Assembly (NCBI GenBank): GCA_002405525.1
Contig: DHLY01000009.1
Span: 32,352-51,877, forward strand
DNA: 19,526 bases
Origin: Proteobacteria bacterium UBA4656
Lineage (GTDB): Bacteria; Pseudomonadota; Gammaproteobacteria; Xanthomonadales; Ahniellaceae
Reading direction: 5' to 3'
A program made the position numbers and the translations under genes. Shown here piece by piece: positions 8,589 to 17,186 of this stretch (the stretch's first letter is position 1; the number at the start of each line of letters is the position of its first letter). Below the pieces are notes generated by a model, which saw only the letters and a list, made by a program, of their open reading frames with translations, did no database searches and was not told the DNA's origin.

Positions 8589-9121
8589 GGCACCGCCCGC
8601 GCACGGTGCCGCCGCGTGCCCCGCGCGCAGCCGGGCGCGGGATGAGCCTGATCGAACTGCTGGTCGTGGTGGCGGTGCTGGCGGTGGTCGCCGGCATCGC
8701 GGCGGTGGGCCTTGCAGGCATCGGTGGATCGCGCGAAGTCGAACGCGAGGCACGCCGCCTGCAAGCCCTGGTGTCGCTGGCCTGCGAGCGCGCCGCGCTC
8801 GGCGGCCGCGAGCACGGCATCGGGCTAGGGCGCCGCGGCTACGCGTTCCTTCTGCCTACGCCGGACGGCTGGCGCGCGATCACCGAGGGTGAACTGCGGC
8901 CGCGTGCCCTGCCGCGGGGCTTCGCGCTGGCGGCCACCCGCGACGATCTGCTGCTGGAACTCGAAGACACGCCCGGCGCCGAGCCGCAATCGGTCTGCGC
9001 GCCCGGCGGCGAACTGCTGCCTTTCGAGGTGCGCATCGCGCTCGACGGCGCGCGCGGCTGGACCGTGCGTGCGCTGCCCGATGCGCGCGTCGAGGTGGTG
9101 GCCCCGGAGGCCGCGCCGTGA
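8585..9121 (+). CDS. gspH: GspH, minor pseudopilin
   Basis: 178 residues from a GTG in a 4-bp GTGA overlap with the gspG stop. The arginine-rich leader ends at GRG|MSLIELLVVVAVL, a prepilin site with cleavage after Gly19 and Glu at +5. The following helix and the beta-rich remainder (GREHGIGLGRRGYAFL, LPFEVRIALDG) fit GspH/XpsH, a tip component of the pseudopilus. A later ATG at Met20 would remove the leader and cannot be the start. The upstream in-frame sequence overlaps gspG and is arginine-rich shadow coding. It overlaps gspI by 4 bp. Confidence 0.92.
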   Translation: MRHRPRTVPPRAPRAAGRGMSLIELLVVVAVLAVVAGIAAVGLAGIGGSREVEREARRLQALVSLACERAALGGREHGIGLGRRGYAFLLPTPDGWRAITEGELRPRALPRGFALAATRDDLLLELEDTPGAEPQSVCAPGGELLPFEVRIALDGARGWTVRALPDARVEVVAPEAAP

Positions 9122-9480
9122 GGATGCGCGGCTTCACCCTGCTGGAGGTGCTGGTGGCACTGGCCGTGGTCGCGCTGGCGCTGGTGGCGCTGGTGCGTGC
9201 CACGGGCCTGTCGGCGGCTGCGCTCTCGCGCGAGCGCGAGGTCACGCTGGCGACCTGGGTGGCGTCCAACGTGGTCACCGACGTGCGTCTGGCCGAACGC
9301 ATCCCGGAGGCCGGCCGCCGCGAGGGCAGCATGCGCATGGGCATGCGCGACTGGTACTGGCGGCTGGAGGTGCAGGGCACGGATGACCCGGCGATCCGGC
9401 GCCTCGAGGTCGGCGTGTTCGAGGACGCGGCGCGCACCCGGCCCGTCACCTCGCTGACCGGTTTCGCGGGGGCGCGATGA
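9118..9480 (+). CDS. gspI: GspI, minor pseudopilin
   Basis: 120 residues, typical for GspI. GTG start in a GTGA overlap with gspH; an ATG two codons later (9124) is an equally possible start. The leader is very short (MRMRG) and cleavage is predicted before FTLLEVLVALAVVALAL, with Glu at +5. The motif REREVTLATWVASNVV (residues 38-53) matches the conserved A..WVA.N segment of GspI. With GspJ and GspK it should form the pseudopilus tip complex. The gene ends in an ATGA overlap with gspJ. Confidence 0.93.
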   Translation: MRMRGFTLLEVLVALAVVALALVALVRATGLSAAALSREREVTLATWVASNVVTDVRLAERIPEAGRREGSMRMGMRDWYWRLEVQGTDDPAIRRLEVGVFEDAARTRPVTSLTGFAGAR

Positions 9481-10094
9481 GGCGCACGCGCGGCTTCAGT
9501 CTGCTCGAGGTGCTGGTCGCGGTGGCGATCTTCGCGGTGCTCTCGGTCGCGGCCTACGGCGCGCTGGACGCCACGATCCGCGCGCGCGCGCAGGCCAGCG
9601 AGGCGGCGGCGGCGCTGGCTGCGCTGCAGTCGGCCGTGCTCGCGTTGGAGCGCGACTTGCGCGAGGCCGCCCCGCGCCCGGTGCGCGGCGCGGTCGGCGA
9701 ACGCCTGCCCGCGCTGGCGGGCGGCCCCGCGGGTTTCGAGGTCACCCACGCGGCTTTCGCCAGCCCGTCCAGCGAACCGTCCGCGCGGCTCGCGCGCAGC
9801 GGCTGGGGGATCGCCGACGGGGCGCTGAACCGCGCGCGCTGGCCCGTGCTCGACCGTGCGCCCGCCACGCGGCCGGGCACGCGGCCGATGCTGGAGGCCG
9901 TTTCGACGCTGCGCCTGCGCTACCTCGATGGCCGCGGCGGCTGGCGCGACACCTGGCCGCCGCGCGATGGGCCGGAGGCCCTGCCGGAGCGCCTGCCGCG
10001 CGCGGTGGAGTTCACGCTGGAAGGCGAGTTTTTCGGCCGGGTCGTGCGGCGCGTCGCGCTGGTCGCGCCCGCTGACCCGGGGGCTGCGCCGTGA
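9477..10094 (+). CDS. gspJ: GspJ, minor pseudopilin
   Basis: 205 residues. The prepilin leader MRRTRG is followed by FSLLEVLVAVAIFAVLSVAAYG (Glu +5). Downstream features fit GspJ: an amphipathic stretch with LERDLREAAPRPVRG (about 58-72), the STLRLRYLDG..GWRDTWPP segment (about 143-162) and a closing LPRAVEFTLEGEFFG strand region. Binds GspI and GspK at the pseudopilus tip. It starts in an ATGA overlap with gspI and ends in a GTGA overlap with gspK, so the five genes G to K are probably translationally coupled. Confidence 0.94.
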   Translation: MRRTRGFSLLEVLVAVAIFAVLSVAAYGALDATIRARAQASEAAAALAALQSAVLALERDLREAAPRPVRGAVGERLPALAGGPAGFEVTHAAFASPSSEPSARLARSGWGIADGALNRARWPVLDRAPATRPGTRPMLEAVSTLRLRYLDGRGGWRDTWPPRDGPEALPERLPRAVEFTLEGEFFGRVVRRVALVAPADPGAAP

Positions 10095-11029
10095 TCCGCC
10101 GCGCGCGCGGCGTCGCCCTGCTCACCGCCCTGCTGGTGGTGGCGCTGGCCGGCGCGCTGGTGGCGGCCCTGCTCGACGACGGCGGCATCGCGCTGGCGCG
10201 CACCGCCAACGTGCAGCGCGCTGCGCAGGCCGACGCGCTGGCGACCGGGCTGGAGGACTGGGCGATCCAGTTGCTGCGCCGCGACCTCGCCGTCGACGAC
10301 GTCGACGCGCGCGGCGACCTCTGGGCGCAACCGCTGCCGCCCACGCCGGTGCCCGGTGGTCGCATCGGCGGCCGCATGCGCGACCTCGGCGGCTGCTTCA
10401 ACCTCAACAACCTCGCCGGGCCGAACGGCGTCGACGAGGTGCAGCTCGAACTCTTCCGTCGCCTGCTCGGCGCGCTCAAGCTCGATCCCGGTATCGCCGA
10501 CGCCGCCGCCGACTGGGTGGACGCCGACCTGATGCCCGGCGCGATCCGCGGCGCCGAGGACGCGAACTACCTCGGCCTCCCGCGGCCCTATCGCGCGGCC
10601 AACGCGCGCTTCGCGGACGTCAGCGAACTGCGCCTCGTGCGCGGCGTGGACGCGGCGGCCTGGCGCGCGCTCGCGCCGCACGTCTGCGCGCTGCCCGAGC
10701 GCACGCGCATCAACCCGAACACCGCGACGGCGTCCCTGCTGCAGGCGCTCTCGCCGCGGCTCGACGGCGGCGGGGCGCGACGCCTGTTCGCCGACGGCGG
10801 TGCGCGCCACCGCGACTTCGAAGCCTTCCGCACCGCGCTGGAGCAGGCCGGCGTCTTCGATCCCGCTGAGCAGGCGGCGGTCGAGCGCCTTGTGGTCTTC
10901 TCCAGCCCCTATTTCCTCGCCCAGGCCGAGGTCGTGCTCGACGGTATTCCCTTCAGCTACACCAGCGTGATCGAACGCCGCGACGCGCGGCGGATCGCAG
11001 TGGTGGCGAGGGGGCGGGGCCTGCCCTGA
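10091..11029 (+). CDS. gspK: GspK, tip minor pseudopilin
   Basis: 312 residues, the expected larger size of GspK. The leader is MIRRARG followed by VALLTALLVVALAGALVAALL; Glu at +5 is missing, which is normal for GspK and lets it cap the pseudopilus. Family signatures are DLGGCFNLNNL (about 97-107), ADWVDADLMP..GAEDANYL (about 140-160) and TRINPNTATASLLQALSP (about 209-226). The last is part of the alpha domain that sits on the tip. GTG start in a 4-bp overlap with gspJ. It is the last gene of the overlapping block; 84 bp separate it from gspL. Confidence 0.94.
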   Translation: MIRRARGVALLTALLVVALAGALVAALLDDGGIALARTANVQRAAQADALATGLEDWAIQLLRRDLAVDDVDARGDLWAQPLPPTPVPGGRIGGRMRDLGGCFNLNNLAGPNGVDEVQLELFRRLLGALKLDPGIADAAADWVDADLMPGAIRGAEDANYLGLPRPYRAANARFADVSELRLVRGVDAAAWRALAPHVCALPERTRINPNTATASLLQALSPRLDGGGARRLFADGGARHRDFEAFRTALEQAGVFDPAEQAAVERLVVFSSPYFLAQAEVVLDGIPFSYTSVIERRDARRIAVVARGRGLP

Positions 11030-11078
11030 GCCCTGTCCGCTGGGCTGCCGGCCGCGTGCTGACTCCGTCCCCGCCGGC

Positions 11079-11084
11079 TAGAAT
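11079..11084 (+). promoter_or_regulatory. Possible -10 element upstream of gspL
   Basis: TAGAAT (5 of 6 consensus bases) lies in the 84-bp gspK-gspL gap, 29 nt before the gspL ATG, and would give a leader of about 23 nt. No convincing -35 is present. It may be an internal promoter for gspLMN, or chance; gspL can also be reached by read-through from gspG, as no terminator hairpin with a T tract is visible in the gap. Confidence 0.35.
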
Positions 11085-11113
11085 CCCGTGAGCCTTGGCT
11101 CCCCCGACAGCGC

Positions 11114-12319
11114 ATGCCCTCCCGCCTCCTGATCCGCTATCGCGCACCTGGTCAGCCGCTGGCGTGGCTTGCCGAGGATGTGCGCGGCCGCCTCGGCGAG
11201 GTGCGCCACGGCGATCGGCCGGACGCTGCGGCGCTGGCCGCCGCCGGCGAGGTGCTGGTCCTGGTCCCGGCCGAGGACTGCCTGCTGCTGGAGGCCGAGG
11301 TCGCCGCGCGCGGCGGCGAACAGCTGGCGCGTGCGATCCCGTTCGCGGTCGAGGACCAGCTCGCCGAGCCGGTCGAGGCCCTGCACTTCAGCGCACTGCC
11401 GCATCCGCGCGGGCATGGCCAGCTGGTCGCTGCGGTGCGGCGCGAGCGACTGCGCGGCTGGCTCGACGACCTGGCCGCGCGCGGCGTCCGGCCGGACCGC
11501 ATGCTGGTCGACGCCCTGCTGCTGGCGCCGGTGGCCGACGGTGCGCGGGTGCTGGTGGACGACGACCGTGCCCTGGTGCGCGCCGGTGCGGCGCGCGCCT
11601 TCGCCGCCGCGCCCGATGAACTGCCGGACTGGCTGGCGCTGGCCGACCTGCCGCGCGACGCCGACGGGCGCACGCGCCTGCACGTCGCGGGTTCGCGGCT
11701 GCCGGCGCTGGATGTGGCACGCTTCATCGTGGAACGCGACGCGGCCGCCGCCGAACCGCTGGTGGCCCTCGCCGCCGGCCTGCGCGGCGCAATCGCGCCG
11801 GATCTCCTGACCGGTGTCTACGCGCCACGCCACCGGGGCGATCCGTTGCGACGCCTGTGGCGGACGGCGGCGGTACTTGCAGGCGCGACCGTGGTGCTGG
11901 CCTTCGGGACCCTGCTGCTGGACCATGCGCGGCACGCGCGCAAGCTCGCCGCGCTGGAGTCCGATATCGCGGCCGTCTTTGCCGGCGTCTATCCGGGCGC
12001 GGCCCTGCCGGCCAACGCAGTCGACCGGGTGCGCGCCGACTATCGCGCGCTGGGTGGCGCGCCGGCCGACGGCGGCGCGCTGCAGGTGCTGGCCGAGGTC
12101 GCTCCGGTGCTGGGCCGCGCGCCGCAGGTCTTCCTCAAGGGCATCGAATACCGCGGCGGCGCGCTGGAACTGGTATTGCTGGCGCCAGGCATATCGGCGC
12201 TGGACGCGGTGCGCGAATCGATCGCCGCGCTGCCCGGGCTGGGCGCCGAACTGGCGGCGGCCAGCGCCGGCGAGCGCGGCACCGAGGGCCGCGTGCGCGT
12301 GACCCGGAGGTCCTCATGA
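11114..12319 (+). CDS. gspL: GspL, cytoplasmic/inner-membrane assembly platform protein
   Basis: 401 residues, the usual GspL length. The N-terminal 240 residues form the actin-like cytoplasmic domain that recruits the GspE ATPase, including ARAIPFAVEDQLAEPVEALHF (about 72-92), the conserved IP(F/Y).LE..L segment of GspL. A single membrane helix follows at about 251-269 (AAVLAGATVVLAFGTLLL), then a periplasmic ferredoxin-like domain (about 300-390) that pairs with GspM. Start ATG follows an 84-bp gap after gspK. It ends in an ATGA overlap with gspM. Confidence 0.93.
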   Translation: MPSRLLIRYRAPGQPLAWLAEDVRGRLGEVRHGDRPDAAALAAAGEVLVLVPAEDCLLLEAEVAARGGEQLARAIPFAVEDQLAEPVEALHFSALPHPRGHGQLVAAVRRERLRGWLDDLAARGVRPDRMLVDALLLAPVADGARVLVDDDRALVRAGAARAFAAAPDELPDWLALADLPRDADGRTRLHVAGSRLPALDVARFIVERDAAAAEPLVALAAGLRGAIAPDLLTGVYAPRHRGDPLRRLWRTAAVLAGATVVLAFGTLLLDHARHARKLAALESDIAAVFAGVYPGAALPANAVDRVRADYRALGGAPADGGALQVLAEVAPVLGRAPQVFLKGIEYRGGALELVLLAPGISALDAVRESIAALPGLGAELAAASAGERGTEGRVRVTRRSS

Positions 12320-12810
12320 GGGCCTGGTGGTTGCGTCAGACCGCGCGCGACCGTGGCGTCATGCTGGTCGGCGCTGCCGTGGTCGCCGTGCTGTTGCTGT
12401 GGGCCTTCGTCTGGTACCCGCTGGCCGCCTCGCGCGACGTGCTGGCTGCGTCCGCCGCGCAGGCCGAGGCCGACCTCGCCTGGATGCGCAGCGTGGCGCC
12501 GGAACTGTCGCAGCGCCGGGCCAGCGGCGCGATGACCGGGCTCGACCGCGCGGGCCGCTCGCTGCTGGCGCTCACCGATGGCACGGCGCGCGAGGCCGGT
12601 CTCGGCGGCGCGCTGGTGCGCATCGAGCCTGCGGGGGTGGGCCGCGTGAACCTGTGGTTCGAGCGCGTGCCCTTCGATGCGCTGGCGACGTGGCTTGAAT
12701 CGCTGTCGCGCCGCTACGGCGTCGCGGTCGACGAACTGCAGGTCGAGCGTGCGGTCGACACCGGTACGGTGGATGCGCGCATCGGCATCTCGGACGCGGC
12801 GGGAGGCTGA
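12316..12810 (+). CDS. gspM: GspM, inner-membrane assembly protein
   Basis: 164 residues, typical for GspM. A short cytoplasmic N terminus (MRAWWLRQTARDR) precedes one membrane helix (about 14-37), followed by a predicted coiled coil (LAASRDVLAASAAQAEADLAWMRS) and a small periplasmic ferredoxin-like domain containing VNLWFERVPFDALATWLESL (about 114-133), a recognised GspM segment. It partners GspL in the assembly platform. ATGA overlap with gspL; gspN follows after 7 bp. Confidence 0.92.
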   Translation: MRAWWLRQTARDRGVMLVGAAVVAVLLLWAFVWYPLAASRDVLAASAAQAEADLAWMRSVAPELSQRRASGAMTGLDRAGRSLLALTDGTAREAGLGGALVRIEPAGVGRVNLWFERVPFDALATWLESLSRRYGVAVDELQVERAVDTGTVDARIGISDAAGG

Positions 12811-12817
12811 CCGACGC

Positions 12818-13582
12818 ATGCGCGCCCTGCGCTGGATCCTCGCGGCCATCGGGCCGCTCGCCTTCGCCGCCGGCTTGCTGGCGTGGTTCGCGCCGGCCGA
12901 ACTCGCCTTGCGCTGGTTCGGCGACCGGCTCGGCCCGGTGCGCCTGCAGGGCGTGAGCGGCAGCCTGTGGCAGGGCAGGGCGGAGCAGCTGGTCGCCTTC
13001 GACGTGGCGCTTGGACCGGTGGCCTGGACGCTGGAACGTGGCGACGCCCTGCGCGGGAGCGTGCGTGGCACGCTGGATCTTTCCGGCACCGAGGTGCGCG
13101 CGCGCGGGGCCTTCGCGCGCGCGGGGGGCGGCTGGCGGCTCGATGGCGTGCGCGCCGAACTGCCCGCCGCGCTGCTCGCTCCCGCGCTCGACATCCCGGC
13201 GCTCGGCCTGCGCGGGCGGGTTGTGGTGGATGCTCCCGAAGCCATGCTGCGCGACGGCCTGCTGGTCGGCGCGCGCGGCCGCGCGGAGTGGCGCGATCTC
13301 GGCGTGACCGGGGCCGCCAACGCGACCTTGCCCGGCGTGCGCATCGACTTCGGGTCGGCCCCCGACGGCGCCATCGTGGCCGAGATGAACGATCTCGGCG
13401 GACCGCTCGACATCGAAGGCGAGGTGCGGCTCAAGGACGGCGCCTACCTCAGCGAAACCCGCCTGCGCCTGCGCGAGCCCGATCCGCAGCTCGAGGAGGC
13501 GCTGAAGTTCATCGGCCAGCGCACGGCCGACGGCGGGTCCTACCTGCGTATCGAAGGCCAACTGCACCGGATCACGCCATGA
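12818..13582 (+). CDS. gspN: GspN, type II secretion protein N
   Basis: 254 residues, matching GspN/XpsN length. An N-terminal anchor (about 5-25, LRWILAAIGPLAFAAGLLAWF) is followed by a periplasmic beta-rich domain with the family-typical VSGSLWQGRAEQL (about 46-58), VAWTLERG and LRGSVRGTLDLSG strands and a closing ALKFIGQR..GSYLRIEGQL segment. GspN is present only in some T2SS operons; in Xanthomonas XpsN is reported to interact with XpsM and the secretin XpsD. Here gspD does not follow; a sugar-phosphatase-family gene overlaps by 4 bp instead. The ATG is 7 bp after the gspM stop. Confidence 0.9.
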   Translation: MRALRWILAAIGPLAFAAGLLAWFAPAELALRWFGDRLGPVRLQGVSGSLWQGRAEQLVAFDVALGPVAWTLERGDALRGSVRGTLDLSGTEVRARGAFARAGGGWRLDGVRAELPAALLAPALDIPALGLRGRVVVDAPEAMLRDGLLVGARGRAEWRDLGVTGAANATLPGVRIDFGSAPDGAIVAEMNDLGGPLDIEGEVRLKDGAYLSETRLRLREPDPQLEEALKFIGQRTADGGSYLRIEGQLHRITP

Positions 13583-14364
13583 CCTTGCTCGACCCCGGGT
13601 GGCTCGACGACGCGCTCGCCACCGCGCGCGCGGCTGCGGACGCCGCCGAATCCGTGGTGGCGCGCTACTACCGGCGCGGCATCGCGGTGGAAGCCAAGGC
13701 CGACGCCAGCCCCGTCACCATCGCCGACCGCGAGGCCGAGACGGAGATCAAGCGCGTGCTCAAGGCGCGCTATCCCGACCACGGCTATTACGGTGAGGAG
13801 CACGGCATCGAGCGCGGCGACGCCGATTTCCTGTGGCTGATCGATCCCATCGACGGCACCAAGAGCTTCGTCCGCGGCTATCCCTTCTTCTCGACCCAGA
13901 TCGCGCTGATGCACCGCAGCCAGATCGTGCTCGGGGTGTCCAGCGCCGGCCAGTTCGGCGAGACGGCCTGGGCGCGCGCCGGCGGCGGTGCTTTCCTCGG
14001 TGGAGAGCGGATCGCGGTGTCGATGGTCGACCGCGTCGAAGACGCCGCGCTTTCTTTCGGCAACCTCAAGACCCTGTCCGCCGACCAGCGCTGGCTGCGC
14101 ATGGCCGCGCTGGTGCGCCGCGCCAACCGCACCCGCGGCTACGGCGATTTCTACCACTACCACCTGCTGGCCCGCGGGGCGATCGACGGCGTGGTGGAAA
14201 GCGACGTCAACATCCTCGACATCGCGGCGCTGGTCTGCATCGTGCGAGAAGCGGGCGGGGTCTTCACCGACCTCGAGGGCCGCGAGGTCGGACTGGACAC
14301 CACGTCGGTGCTGGCCGCCGCGCCAGGTCTGTACGACGCGCTGAAGGCGTCATTCGTCGACTGA
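13579..14364 (+). CDS. Inositol-monophosphatase-family phosphatase (HisN-like)
   Basis: 261 residues, normal for the Mg2+-dependent, lithium-sensitive phosphatase superfamily. Metal ligands are visible: Glu73-Glu74 in YYGEEHG, Asp89, Asp92 and Thr94 in IDPIDGTKSFVRGYP, and the third site Asp214 in NILDIAAL. The DPIDGTKSFVRG.PFF..QIAL wording resembles HisN-type histidinol-phosphate phosphatases more than true inositol monophosphatases, which have a WD..AA motif. The substrate is uncertain: many gammaproteobacteria already use bifunctional HisB for that step. Start ATG in an ATGA overlap with gspN, so it is translated with the secretion operon, though a role there is unproven. Confidence 0.85.
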   Translation: MTLLDPGWLDDALATARAAADAAESVVARYYRRGIAVEAKADASPVTIADREAETEIKRVLKARYPDHGYYGEEHGIERGDADFLWLIDPIDGTKSFVRGYPFFSTQIALMHRSQIVLGVSSAGQFGETAWARAGGGAFLGGERIAVSMVDRVEDAALSFGNLKTLSADQRWLRMAALVRRANRTRGYGDFYHYHLLARGAIDGVVESDVNILDIAALVCIVREAGGVFTDLEGREVGLDTTSVLAAAPGLYDALKASFVD

Positions 14365-14379
14365 TCGGGCCGAGTCCCG

Positions 14380-14513
14380 GTAGGAGCGGTGCGCGCGTCG
14401 CGATCTCGCGTCGGAACCATCGCGCTTCACGCCGCGCGCCCACCCCGCCTGCCACGCCGAAGCATCGCGGTGGGCCATTGCGCTGCGGGATCGGCGCGTG
14501 CGCCGCGACCGTT
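14380..14513. repeat. Two degenerate REP-like palindromes in direct orientation
   Basis: The first copy (about 14380-14407) begins GTAGGAGCGG and contains an imperfect 16-bp palindrome. The second (about 14485-14513) aligns to it at roughly 19 of 28 positions and contains a near-perfect palindrome, CGGCGC-GT-GCGCCG (14492-14505). The GTAGGAGCGG lead is familiar from REP elements of Pseudomonas and Xanthomonadaceae genomes. They fill most of the 244-bp gap between the phosphatase gene and nudE, which otherwise shows no open frame with protein-like content. Confidence 0.5.
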
Positions 14514-14596
14514 CAGGCCTTGAAACCGACCGCGGCGCCCCGGCGGCGATTTGCACCGCCCGGATCCCGCGCACGGCGCGACAACGCCCCCGGCCC

Positions 14597-14602
14597 TACA
14601 AT
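14597..14602 (+). promoter_or_regulatory. -10 element of a likely leaderless nudE promoter
   Basis: TACAAT (5 of 6 consensus) ends 6 bases before the nudE ATG. A start point 7 nt downstream falls on the A of that ATG. No Shine-Dalgarno precedes the ATG. Together these suggest a leaderless mRNA. A -35 hexamer is not recognisable. Confidence 0.55.
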
Positions 14603-14608
14603 GCAAGA

Positions 14609-15156
14609 ATGAAGAAGTTGCCCACCATCCATGCCACCCGCGTCCTCGGCCAGGGCGGGCGTTTCGCGGTCGAGCAGATCGACCTCGAGTTCAGCAACGG
14701 TGCCAGGCGCACCTACGAGCGCATGCACGGCGCGGGTCGCGGCGCCGTGGTGGTGGTGCCGCTGCTCGACGATGAGACCGTGTTGCTGATCCGCGAGTAC
14801 GCTTGCGGTCTGCACACCTACGAGCTCGGCTTGCCCAAGGGTCGCCTCGAGCGCGGCGAGGACGTGCTGGAAGGCGCGGGGCGCGAGATCAAGGAGGAGA
14901 TCGGTTATGGCGCGCGCCGGCTGCGCCACGTCGGGCGCCTTTCGCTCGCGCCGACCTACATGAGCCACCAGACCCAGGTGGTGCTGGCGCAGGACCTGTA
15001 TCCGGAGCGACTGCCCGGCGACGAACCGGAGGAGCTGGAGGTGGTGCCTTGGAAGCTCGACGATCTCGCGCGTCTGGTGCAGCGCGAGGACGTGACGGAG
15101 GGACGTTCGATCGCGGCGCTGTTCCTGGTCCGCGAGCTGCTGCGCGCAGGGTCGCT

Positions 15157-15160
<4 letters not shown>
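14609..15160 (+). CDS. nudE: NudE, ADP-compounds Nudix hydrolase
   Basis: 183 residues, the length of NudE. It contains a complete Nudix box from Gly78 to Tyr100 (G-x5-E-x7-REIKEEIGY), with metal-binding Glu96 and Glu97. The surrounding signature RMHGAGRGAVVVVPLL and YELGLPKG preceding the box, and SLAPTYMSHQTQVVLAQDLYPE after it, match the NudE subgroup. NudE cleaves ADP-ribose, Ap3A and NADH, a house-cleaning role in the cytosol. The start is the ATG in AAGAATGAAGAAG; upstream in-frame codons lie in the REP-like spacer. It overlaps cysQ by 4 bp. Confidence 0.93.
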
Positions 15161-15960
<800 letters not shown>

Positions 15961-15972
15961 ACGAACCCGGCG

Positions 15973-15995
15973 GCGCCCGTCCCGCCGGACGGCGC
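15973..15995. terminator. GC-rich hairpin after cysQ
   Basis: Starting 12 nt after the cysQ stop, GCGCC(C)GTCC and GGACGGCGC can pair (9 bp, one bulged C, 4-nt loop). No T tract follows, so it is at most a weak or Rho-assisted terminator, and in such GC-rich DNA it may be chance. Confidence 0.25.
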
Positions 15996-16065
15996 TGGCG
16001 CCCGGGACTTGCCGCGGGGGGCGGGCGCGGCGACCATGCCGCGGTCCCCGATCGCCGCCGTTCCC

Positions 16066-16899
16066 ATGTCCGACATCCAGCGCCTGCTCGCCATCATGTC
16101 CCGCCTGCGCGATCCGGTGGCGGGTTGCCCGTGGGACCGCGCGCAGGACTTCGCGACCATCGCGCCATACACCATCGAGGAGGCCTACGAAGTCGCCGAT
16201 GCGATCGAGCGCGGCGACCTGGACGATTTGCGCGACGAACTCGGTGACCTGCTGCTGCAGGTCGTCTTCCACGCGCAGCTGGCGCGCGAACGGGGTCGCT
16301 TCGGCTTCGACGACGTGGTGCAGGCGATCTGCGACAAGATGGTGCGCCGCCATCCGCATGTGTTCGGGCCCGACGGCGGCCCGGCGGCGGCGGCGGCGCC
16401 GGTCGACGATGCGCGAGCCCAGGGCGAACGCTGGGAAGCGATCAAGCGCGCCGAGAAGGGCGCCGGCGCGCCGGCCTCGGCGCTCGACGGCGTGGCCGCC
16501 GGCCTGCCCGAGCCGGTGCGCGCCGCCAAGCTGCAGGCGCGGGCAGCCACGGTCGGCTTCGACTGGCCCTCGGTCGCCCCGGTGCTGGACAAGCTGCACG
16601 AGGAGATCGACGAGGTGCGCGCCGAGCTCGCGCGTCAGCCGCGCGATCGCGATCGGCTCGCCGACGAGATCGGCGACGTGCTGTTCGTGTGCGTGAATCT
16701 CGCCCGTCACGCAGGGGTGGACTTCGGGCATGCGCTGCGTCGCGCCAACCTGAAGTTCGAGCGCCGGTTTCGCGCCATGGAGACGATGGCAGCGGTCGAC
16801 GGCGTCCCGCTGGCCCGTCTGCCGCTGGCGGCGCAGGAAGCCTACTGGGATCGCGCCAAGCGCGCCGGGGCGTCGGACGCGGACGACCCGGGCGCCTGA
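16066..16899 (+). CDS. mazG: MazG, nucleoside triphosphate pyrophosphohydrolase
   Basis: 277 residues from the ATG at 16066, chosen because MSDIQRLLAIMSRLRDP..GCPWD aligns with the N terminus of known MazG; earlier in-frame starts (TTG 16009, ATG 16036) add only low-complexity residues. Two all-alpha NTP-PPase modules are visible. The first has Glu38, Glu39 and Glu42 in TIEEAYEV and Glu58 and Asp61 in DELGDLL; the second has HEEIDEV and ADEIGDVLF. The alanine-rich linker around 105-120 is longer than usual. MazG hydrolyses all (d)NTPs to monophosphates and PPi, and in E. coli lowers ppGpp through MazEF-linked control; no mazEF is present here. No clear Shine-Dalgarno is seen. Confidence 0.94.
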   Translation: MSDIQRLLAIMSRLRDPVAGCPWDRAQDFATIAPYTIEEAYEVADAIERGDLDDLRDELGDLLLQVVFHAQLARERGRFGFDDVVQAICDKMVRRHPHVFGPDGGPAAAAAPVDDARAQGERWEAIKRAEKGAGAPASALDGVAAGLPEPVRAAKLQARAATVGFDWPSVAPVLDKLHEEIDEVRAELARQPRDRDRLADEIGDVLFVCVNLARHAGVDFGHALRRANLKFERRFRAMETMAAVDGVPLARLPLAAQEAYWDRAKRAGASDADDPGA

Positions 16900-16906
16900 A
16901 ACGCAG

Positions 16907-16935
16907 GCCTCGACGGCCAGGACAGCCGCCGAGGC
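16907..16935. terminator. Hairpin between mazG and the convergent minus-strand gene
   Basis: Eleven-base arms GCCTCGACGGC (16907-16917) and GCCGCCGAGGC (16925-16935) pair at 10 of 11 positions around a 7-nt loop, 8 nt after the mazG stop. No T tract follows, so it would be a Rho-type or RNA-stabilising hairpin rather than a classic intrinsic terminator. Confidence 0.4.
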
Positions 16936-17091
16936 GGGGCGCCTGGCTGACCCGGGCGTGAATCATGCGCGCCAGCACATGGCCTGCGGCAGCGCGTCCT
17001 TGCCGGTGCCGGACGCGCGATCTGAAGGACGCGCGCGCGATCGGTTCTCCCGGCCGGCTCCGCGGGGAGGCGACGGCCGCCTGCAGAGGGA

Positions 17092-17134
17092 TCGCGACCG
17101 TCGAACCGCCGGTTCCCGGCGTGCCCGGTCGCGA
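17092..17134. repeat. Nested inverted repeats downstream of the minus-strand gene
   Basis: Perfect 9-bp arms TCGCGACCG (17092-17100) and CGGTCGCGA (17126-17134) enclose a second perfect hairpin, GAACC-GCC-GGTTC (17103-17115). It lies in the 287-bp space between mazG and the minus-strand gene, 53-95 nt past that gene's stop. No T tract on either strand. The rest of the space shows no gene. Confidence 0.35.
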
Positions 17135-17186
17135 CCGCGGGCCCGATCCCCGCGCGGCAGCGGGCGGCTGCCGCGCCGCCGTTCGC

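Noticed and set aside
16009..16065. Longer mazG starting at TTG 16009 or ATG 16036
   Set aside because: The added residues are low complexity and precede the position where MazG proteins normally start.
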